Below are positions 32,392-37,906 of a stretch of 37,906 nt of DNA, in pieces (the stretch's first letter is position 1; each line of letters begins with the position of its first letter). The notes under the pieces were generated by a model. The model was not told the DNA's origin. It did no database searches and worked only from the letters and a program-made list of their open reading frames with translations. Source of the DNA: JABMRF01 sp964434235 (GTDB lineage: Bacteria; Patescibacteriota; Patescibacteriia; UBA11705; JABHMO01); the NCBI GenBank assembly GCA_964434235.1, contig CAYSUN010000006.1, positions 1-37,906 of the forward strand. The letters are read 5' to 3'. The position numbers were made by a program, and so were the translations under genes.

Positions 32392-33180
32392 TTACTTAAT
32401 ATTTTTTAATCGGGTTTTCCCAACTATTACTTGCAAAGCACCAGCTTTAACTCCAACAGTAACTGGCGTTTTTATAATTTTATAATTATCCAAAACTAAT
32501 GGTAAATATTCAAAACTTTTTATCTTAAAATCCTTGCCTTGAATAATTGTGTCGATTTTACTTTGTGGTTCATTTTTATTAAACCATTTCTTCTTGGCTC
32601 CCTTAATATTGATAACTAATTCCAACTTTTGATCTTGAGCTGAATAATTTTTCATTTTTTTCTCAAAAGTTTCTTTGGTGGCAGGAAAATAAAAATTACT
32701 TACCATGATACTTGAACATTCTGCTTTTGGAACTATTTTATAATTATCTTTTTCAACGCTTAATCGATCTAAATTCTTATCGATTTTCAAATTAGAAAAA
32801 AAGTATTGCTCCCCAACTTGCCCTAAATCAAATTTAACTATTTTTCTAGCTGCGATAATTTCACAAGCGTCCTCTTCCATTGGCAAACCTAAACTTTTAG
32901 CTAAATTATTATCTGGACCAACCGGAATTAAACCTAAAGTGATATTATGCTTGGCTATAACATTTACAACTTTTAAAAATGTTCTATCGTTACCCAAAAC
33001 AACCACAGTATTAATACCCCGTTTTACTTCATCAGAGATCAATTCATCAACACTTTTCAATAAAGTTAATTTTTCATGCTTACCTTGAATTTCCAAGTCT
33101 AACAATCGAGTTTTTATTTTATCGATTATTTTTTCAAACTTTTTATCAGCAAGAAAGGTGTCGTAAATGTAATAATACAT
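32392..33180 (-). CDS. Diacylglycerol-kinase-like (lipid kinase / NAD-kinase fold) protein
   Basis: 262 aa. The DAGK catalytic fold is indicated by VVVLGNDRTFLKVVN with GNDRT at 63-67, in place of the usual GGDGT, and by PVGPDNNLAKSLGLP with GPDNNLA at 88-94, in place of GTGNDLAR. The C-terminal half has the beta-rich pattern of the second domain. Loss of the second glycine in the phosphate-binding loop and changes in the second motif leave activity uncertain; it may bind a nucleotide without phosphorylating lipid. It starts 14 bases after the bactofilin stop and is co-transcribed with it, which suggests a membrane or envelope role. Confidence 0.8.
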   Translation of the reverse strand: MYYYIYDTFLADKKFEKIIDKIKTRLLDLEIQGKHEKLTLLKSVDELISDEVKRGINTVVVLGNDRTFLKVVNVIAKHNITLGLIPVGPDNNLAKSLGLPMEEDACEIIAARKIVKFDLGQVGEQYFFSNLKIDKNLDRLSVEKDNYKIVPKAECSSIMVSNFYFPATKETFEKKMKNYSAQDQKLELVINIKGAKKKWFNKNEPQSKIDTIIQGKDFKIKSFEYLPLVLDNYKIIKTPVTVGVKAGALQVIVGKTRLKNIK

Positions 33181-33194
33181 AAAATATCGGTGCT

Positions 33195-33638
33195 TTAATC
33201 TTCATTATCCAGTACTTCTTCTTTTTCCTCTAAATCTTCATTTTTAACTTCACTCTTTTTTGAATTATTAGAATTCTCAGTCATTGAACATTTACCATTA
33301 AAAATTGCACCAGCATCAATTTGTAAAACTGAAGCTTCAATATCGCCATTAATAACAGCTGTACTACTAAGTTCTAGCTTACCAAAAACTTTAACATTAC
33401 CATCAACTGTTCCTGCGATATAAGCTTCATTAGCCTGAACTGTGGCTTTGACCTTGGCTTTTTCTCCAACACGCAAATTAAGGTCAGTTTTAACACTGCC
33501 TACGACCTCACCTTCAACAGTAATGCTCCCATTACTAACCAAATCACCTTCAATCTTAATAGACTTGCCAATAACAGTATCATCCATAGCTTGATCATCT
33601 CGATCATTATATTCGTCTTCCCCATTTGTTTTAAACAT
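33195..33638 (-). CDS. Bactofilin (polymer-forming cytoskeletal protein)
   Basis: 147 aa. A central DUF583 right-handed beta-helix (about 20-115) with the repeating pattern VIGKSIKIEGDLVSNG, VEGEVVGSV, YIAGTVDGNV and VINGDIEASV, flanked by disordered charged tails (an acidic C-terminus rich in Glu and Lys). Bactofilins polymerise without nucleotides into filaments or sheets at the membrane and place envelope enzymes. A promoter-like pair lies at 33680-33708. An AGGAGGAG sequence (33661-33669) is about 20 bases before the ATG, too far for a normal ribosome site. Confidence 0.93.
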   Translation of the reverse strand: MFKTNGEDEYNDRDDQAMDDTVIGKSIKIEGDLVSNGSITVEGEVVGSVKTDLNLRVGEKAKVKATVQANEAYIAGTVDGNVKVFGKLELSSTAVINGDIEASVLQIDAGAIFNGKCSMTENSNNSKKSEVKNEDLEEKEEVLDNED

Positions 33639-33679
33639 AGTTTTTTTCTTATTAATAAACGCTCCTCCTGTATAGTACT

Positions 33680-33708
33680 ATCTTACAAAGATAAGGCCTT
33701 TTCGTCAA
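33680..33708 (-). promoter_or_regulatory. Promoter of the bactofilin operon
   Basis: TTGACG (33703-33708), 17-base spacer, TAAGAT (33680-33685) on the minus strand, starting transcription about 35 bases before the bactofilin ATG. It lies in the gap after the argS stop codon. Confidence 0.5.
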
Positions 33709-33716
33709 AAAGTTAT

Positions 33717-35414
33717 CTACATTTCATCAACAGTCTCAATATTAAGTAAACTTAGTCCTTTTTTCATATATTCCTGAACTTTTTGGCTTAAAAACAAACG
33801 AGCAAATTTTGTTTTTTCCTCAGATTTAAGAACTGGACAGTTGTGATAAAAATTATTAAATAGCTGTGCCAACTCAATTAAATAATTAGTTAGCTTCATT
33901 GGAGCATTTTCCTCAGCTACCTTTTCAACAGTTTCAATAAACTTAGCCATATGTAAAATCAATTTTTTCTCATTTTCATCGGACAACAAAGCATAATCTA
34001 TTTTCTTTTTCACTTTAGTTTTCTTAAGTATAGAATTAATTCTAGCTAAAGTATACAAAAGATAAGGCCCTGTATCACCATCAAAAGATAAAGCTTTTTC
34101 TACATCAAAAACAATTACACTATTATTATCGTATTTTAACATAAAAAACTTGATAGCAGATAAAGCAACTCGACTAGCAACTGCTTCAATTTGATCTCTT
34201 GGCCATTCGTCATGCCTTTTAGCAGTTTCTTCTAAAGTTTTTGCAAATATTTCTTCATAAAAATTCATAAAACTGATAACGTTCCCTTTTCGCGAAGCCA
34301 TAGCTCCGTCAGGCAAAGTTACAAAATCATAAGCCACATGAATTTTTTCTTTATCTTCATACCCAAGCAAATCTAATATCTTAAAAATTTGTTTAATATA
34401 CAAAGATTGTCGATTGTCCACAACATAAACTGATTTATCAACTTTATAATGATCAAATTTTTTCATACCAAGTGGAATATCTTTAGCACCATACAAAAGA
34501 TTTCCATCACTTTTCACAAGCACCACAACATCAAGATTAAATTCTTGCAAATCAGCAATAATCGCACCCTCGCTTTTTTTAATTTGAGTAATTTGTTGAC
34601 TTTGGATTATTTTATCCAAAACACCTTTAGCATTTTTTTCTTCTTCACTTTCCCAAAACCATTCATTAAACTCAATATTTAACAAATAATAAACATCATA
34701 AAAACCAAGCATGCTCCACTCTTTTGTTAACAACCAAATTTCATGTAACTCTTTGTCACCAGCATCTAATTTTTTATGAATTTCACTTACTTCTTCATTC
34801 AACTGTTCATTCTCTGATAACTTTGTTACAGCATCAGCATAAGCTTGACCTAAATATTCAGCTGGATTCATTCCTTTAGGAATAGTTAAATCTGGATTGA
34901 ATTTTAATAAATACCAAAGACATTTGGCAACGTGAACTCCTGTATCGCCAATATAATTGGCCGCGATTACATTTTTATCTTTAACATTAAAAAAACGATA
35001 AACATTTACTAAGGCTGAACCAAGAATTGCATTTCGAGAATGGCCAACGTGAAACTCTTTGTGCGTATTTGGCTGAGAATATTCAATCATTATTTTTTCT
35101 CGACTTTTATTTTTAGGTTTTAGCTTACTCTGCAAAATCGCTTTATTTAAATATTCAATTTTAATAAAAAAATTAACATAAGGCCCAGCAACTTCAACTT
35201 TGTCCAAAAATTCAAATTTAGAATTCTGGACTAATTCCTTAATTTCTTTTGCCACCATTACTGGATCTTTTTGCGTTTGCTTGGCAAAAGGAAAACAACC
35301 AAAAGCAAGATCGCCAAGCTTACTATCTGGTGGTTGAGTAAAATGTTTTTGATTTATATCAACCTTAAGCTTGGTCTTAATTTTTTCTACTAATTGTTCT
35401 TTGAATTCATTCAT
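33717..35414 (-). CDS. argS: Arginine-tRNA ligase
   Basis: Charges tRNA-Arg with arginine using ATP. 565 aa, normal length. Class I features: N-terminal additional domain (about 1-95), EYSQPNTHKEFHVGHSRNA with HVGH at 122-125 as the HIGH motif, GYEDKEKIHVAYDFVTLPDG in the catalytic core, MASRKGNVI in the KMSKS position (the usual divergent form in ArgRS), and the C-terminal DALR anticodon-binding helical domain with YARINSI-like segment (LLYTLARINSIL). An essential housekeeping gene; it stands between the beta-propeller gene and the bactofilin operon. Confidence 0.98.
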   Translation of the reverse strand: MNEFKEQLVEKIKTKLKVDINQKHFTQPPDSKLGDLAFGCFPFAKQTQKDPVMVAKEIKELVQNSKFEFLDKVEVAGPYVNFFIKIEYLNKAILQSKLKPKNKSREKIMIEYSQPNTHKEFHVGHSRNAILGSALVNVYRFFNVKDKNVIAANYIGDTGVHVAKCLWYLLKFNPDLTIPKGMNPAEYLGQAYADAVTKLSENEQLNEEVSEIHKKLDAGDKELHEIWLLTKEWSMLGFYDVYYLLNIEFNEWFWESEEEKNAKGVLDKIIQSQQITQIKKSEGAIIADLQEFNLDVVVLVKSDGNLLYGAKDIPLGMKKFDHYKVDKSVYVVDNRQSLYIKQIFKILDLLGYEDKEKIHVAYDFVTLPDGAMASRKGNVISFMNFYEEIFAKTLEETAKRHDEWPRDQIEAVASRVALSAIKFFMLKYDNNSVIVFDVEKALSFDGDTGPYLLYTLARINSILKKTKVKKKIDYALLSDENEKKLILHMAKFIETVEKVAEENAPMKLTNYLIELAQLFNNFYHNCPVLKSEEKTKFARLFLSQKVQEYMKKGLSLLNIETVDEM

Positions 35415-35452
35415 ATAAATAATTATAATTTAAAAGTTTACTAATACCCTTT

Positions 35453-36724
35453 TTATTCTCGCACAATTTTGCGAATTACCCTACCAGACTTTAAATAAAT
35501 AATACTTCCGTCGCCCGAAACTTTTAATTGGGCTTCATCGACAACCCCCACTCGACCTAAAGAAGAAGAACTAACACTTGTCCAATCTGGCTTTCCTTCT
35601 ACTGGTAAATTTTTTACAGAAAATACAATTTTCGCATTAAGTAAAAGAATTAACTCTTGCCCATCTTTAGTAACAACCATATCATCAACGTTTGGCAACA
35701 AAACACCACTCTCTGATTCAATATATCTTGGCAATTTCCGCCCATTAACTGTTAAATCCCAAATCCTTAATAATCCGTTTTCATGAACAGAAAAAAGAGT
35801 TTTTCCATCTTCACTTTGAATAAGTTTTGTTACGGGACTTTCATCATTTTTTGAAAATTCAGAAATGCTCATTTGCCAACTATCACCTTCATGAGAAACA
35901 CTATAAATTTCATCTTTTACACTTATATAAATTTTTTTACTATCTGGCGAAAAAACGATTTTAGCTTTTTCCTGAAAATTCATAAATCTATGATCATCAG
36001 TAATATTTATGATATGTTTTTTCCCGTCTGGATTATTCAAATCACTAGTATCAATTATTTCCATTTCTCTACCACTAATAACTGCTAACCACCTTCCATC
36101 CGGTGACACCTGCATACTAATTCTTTCTGTCATTAACAGTATACTTGCCTTAAAACCTATTTCTTGTTTAAAATTATTTTTAGGATCAACTAATTTAATT
36201 TCATGTTTTTGGGCAGGATAAAAAGCATAAAATTTACCGGTTTGCCCATCAAAAGCTGGCTTACTCGGTGGAGTTAAATTTCCATAAGCTTCAGAACCTA
36301 ACTTTTCTCCTTTTTCATTCATTAAAAGCAATAAAGGTTTTTCCATTATTAAAAGGTCGTTACTATTGGGGACCGGCGCAATATCATCAATCCACCCCAG
36401 AGAATTATTAACGTGAATCGGTTTTTCTTCCAAATGCCAAGGTCTATTATCTCTAAGATTTTCATTTACCATTTTCTTGGTTGCTAAAAAATCCACAATC
36501 TCCTTCAACTTATCAACTATCGCCATAAATATTTGCCTAGCTTTTCTATCACCGCGATCGATCTTTACTTCTAGCTCATCTAATTTTATTTGCCCAAAAT
36601 GTTCTTCATACTCAGCAATTAATTTATTCAAATATTTCTGCTGAATGTCATTTAAACCAGCAAATAGACTACTTTCTCTTACTTGTTTTACTTCCAAAGA
36701 TTCAAAACTCATATTTAATCTCAT
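35453..36724 (-). CDS. Beta-propeller (WD40/TolB-like) protein
   Basis: 423 aa, no signal peptide. An N-terminal helical region (about 1-95, charged, probably coiled) is followed by a propeller of six or seven blades: recognisable blade signatures are MQVSPDGRWLAVISG (about 200), VFSPDSKKIYISVKDE (about 255), QSEDGKTLFSVHENGLLRIWDL (about 310) and VSGDGSIIYLKSGRVI near the end. The two possible ATGs (36724 and 36712) differ by four residues; neither has a ribosome site. It is paralogous to the next gene (36811 onwards) over its whole length. Propellers are protein-binding platforms; no enzyme motif is seen. Confidence 0.85.
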   Translation of the reverse strand: MRLNMSFESLEVKQVRESSLFAGLNDIQQKYLNKLIAEYEEHFGQIKLDELEVKIDRGDRKARQIFMAIVDKLKEIVDFLATKKMVNENLRDNRPWHLEEKPIHVNNSLGWIDDIAPVPNSNDLLIMEKPLLLLMNEKGEKLGSEAYGNLTPPSKPAFDGQTGKFYAFYPAQKHEIKLVDPKNNFKQEIGFKASILLMTERISMQVSPDGRWLAVISGREMEIIDTSDLNNPDGKKHIINITDDHRFMNFQEKAKIVFSPDSKKIYISVKDEIYSVSHEGDSWQMSISEFSKNDESPVTKLIQSEDGKTLFSVHENGLLRIWDLTVNGRKLPRYIESESGVLLPNVDDMVVTKDGQELILLLNAKIVFSVKNLPVEGKPDWTSVSSSSLGRVGVVDEAQLKVSGDGSIIYLKSGRVIRKIVRE

Positions 36725-36731
36725 TAAAACA

Positions 36732-36808
36732 TTTAATACTTTTAACTTTTAACTTCTAATTTTTAACTTTTTCAATTTACTTTTTACTTTTGCTGTTTGC
36801 CGTTTTTC
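36732..36808 (+). repeat. Heptad array between the two beta-propeller genes (11 units)
   Basis: Eleven consecutive 7-base units in one phase: TTTAATA, CTTTTAA twice, CTTCTAA, TTTTTAA, CTTTTTC, AATTTAC, TTTTTAC, TTTTGCT, GTTTGCC, GTTTTTC. The array occupies practically the whole gap between the stop codon at 36811 and the start at 36724. It is the longest of the family and, relative to the downstream gene, has the opposite polarity from those at dnaE and ferredoxin. Confidence 0.75.
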
Positions 36809-36810
36809 GC

Positions 36811-37906
36811 TTATTTCCGCACAATTTTGCGAATTTCGCTGCCAGACTTTAGGTAAATAATATTTCCACCAGCAGAAACTGTTAATTGTGCAGAGACGCC
36901 TACTGGAACTTGCCCTAATTTGGTGGAAGAGACATTACTCCAATCTGGTTTTCCTTCAATTGGAGAATTTTTAAATGAAAATATTTCCCCTGACTTAAGC
37001 AAAGCCACTAGTTCCTGCCCACCAGGGGCAACAACTAAATCCTTGACGTACGGTAAAAAAACGTTGTTTTCCCTAATTGAAAATCCATGCATATTCTGGT
37101 CTTCACCTTCCAAACAACAAGCTCTTAGAAATCCCGCACCGTCAATCGAAAAAATAGTCTTTCCATCTTCACTTTGAACAAAACTTGTAATATTAGAACC
37201 ATCCGAGTCACCAAACTTCCTACTGTCCATTCCCCAATTGTCACCCTGATGAGAAATATTAGTAATTTTTGACTTAAAATTAACATAAATATTTTCACTA
37301 TCTGGTGAAAAAGAAATTTGTGGCTCTGGTTGATGGTCCAATGAACTTCTCCCATTTGTTAACGCTATTAAATGTCTTTTCCTGACTGGATTTTGCAAAT
37401 CATTCGTATCGATTATTTCAATTCTATAATCACAAATAATCGCTAACCACCGACCGTTTGGCGATACTTGCATATTAATGCTATCTTTTACCATGGGTAA
37501 TCGCGTACTAAGACTTTTTTCTTGTATAAAACCATTTTTAGGATCAAATAGACCAATTTCTTGATTATGCATTTCAGGATAATAAGCATAAAAATTACCG
37601 CTTTGCGGATCAAAAACTGGGTTACTAGGAAACACACCTTCAAATACGTCGGAATCAATCTGTTCACCGTTTTGATTAATTAAAGACATCGATGGTTCCA
37701 CTGCAACTAAGATGTTGTTACTATTTGGAACTGGAACAATGTTACTAATCTGGTGTAAAGAATTGTTAACATAAATCGGTTTTTTTTCTAAATGCCAAGG
37801 TCGATTATTTTTCAAAATTTCCTTTTTTTCTAAAAAACACACAATCTCCTCAATTTTATCAACTATGTCCATGTATATTTGCCTAGCTTTTCTATCACCT
37901 CGATTG
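36811..37906 (-). CDS. Beta-propeller protein, paralogue, 5' end outside the window
   Basis: The frame stays open to the window edge. Beyond the ATG at 37872 it continues NRGDRKARQIYMDIVDK, which matches DRGDRKARQIFMAIVDK inside the paralogue at 35453-36724, so that ATG is internal and the true start lies outside. The visible 365 codons cover part of the N-terminal helix and the complete propeller, with the same blade signatures (MQVSPNGRWLAIICD, SFSPDSENIYVNFKS, QSEDGKTIFSIDGAG, VSAGGNIIYLKSGSEI). Identity to the paralogue is high at the ends and lower in the middle blades, suggesting divergence in ligand contacts after tandem duplication. Confidence 0.9.
   Translation of the reverse strand, partial: NRGDRKARQIYMDIVDKIEEIVCFLEKKEILKNNRPWHLEKKPIYVNNSLHQISNIVPVPNSNNILVAVEPSMSLINQNGEQIDSDVFEGVFPSNPVFDPQSGNFYAYYPEMHNQEIGLFDPKNGFIQEKSLSTRLPMVKDSINMQVSPNGRWLAIICDYRIEIIDTNDLQNPVRKRHLIALTNGRSSLDHQPEPQISFSPDSENIYVNFKSKITNISHQGDNWGMDSRKFGDSDGSNITSFVQSEDGKTIFSIDGAGFLRACCLEGEDQNMHGFSIRENNVFLPYVKDLVVAPGGQELVALLKSGEIFSFKNSPIEGKPDWSNVSSTKLGQVPVGVSAQLTVSAGGNIIYLKSGSEIRKIVRK

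Noticed and set aside
24341..36808. CRISPR-like arrays
   Set aside because: The periodic arrays have 7-base units without spacers, and no cas genes are present.
37870..37872. ATG at 37872 as start of the second beta-propeller gene
   Set aside because: The frame continues upstream with residues matching the paralogue, so the start is outside the window.

Overview
The window looks like a metagenome-assembled scaffold (it carries a 10-N join at 25378-25387) from an AT-rich bacterium of the Candidate Phyla Radiation (Patescibacteria). The reasons are the combination of a DUF4012 membrane protein, a baseplate-J-like single-pass membrane protein outside any phage context, a bactofilin, an isolated YraN nuclease, several membrane glycosyltransferases, frequent absence of Shine-Dalgarno sequences and use of TTG starts. 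The placement is inferred from gene content; I cannot name the order. TGA is used as a normal stop, so this is not a UGA-recoding lineage. Essentially every protein gene is on the minus strand, so the genes read from high to low coordinates.

Layout from left to right. 62-5558: a PPP-family phosphatase and an ADP-ribosylglycohydrolase (one operon), then, across a combined terminator/promoter, a 113-aa protein, a 1015-aa protein with a kinase-like N-terminal domain and a possible ADP-ribosyltransferase-like middle, and a 44-aa charged protein. 5612-10322: a baseplate-J-like membrane protein and dnaE. 10323-10805: a gene-free stretch with heptad arrays and two REP-like palindromes. 10806-13558: a self-contained membrane-protein gene and a DUF4012 protein. 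13609-23711: a type I restriction-modification island (hsdM, PemK/MazF, NYN ribonuclease, membrane protein, hsdS, PD-(D/E)XK nuclease, decayed genes including a dinD remnant, a TPR protein, hsdR). 23809-24213: a self-contained hypothetical gene. 24390-27782: three glycosyltransferases. 27891-31697: a six-gene unit with pyk, YraN, a DUF4870 protein and an aromatic-type amino-acid permease. 31902-32243: tRNA-Leu(GAG) and a ferredoxin. 32392-33638: a lipid-kinase-like protein and a bactofilin. 33717-35414: argS. 35453-37906: two paralogous beta-propeller proteins, the second cut by the window end.

The most interesting structure is in the restriction-modification island. Two unrelated ribonuclease genes (PemK/MazF and NYN) sit in the same slot. 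Each is preceded by an hsdM 3' end (the real one for mazF, a decayed copy for the NYN gene). Each is followed by a short convergent plus-strand unit made of a strong sigma70-type promoter, hairpins and an intrinsic terminator. The two promoters share a 21-base block. This looks like a duplicated RNase-plus-small-RNA cassette slot attached to a type I system.

A second unexpected structure is a family of degenerate arrays with a strict 7-base period (AGTTAAA-like or AACATAG-like units). They fill intergenic gaps outside the restriction island and often run exactly from one gene's boundary to the next.
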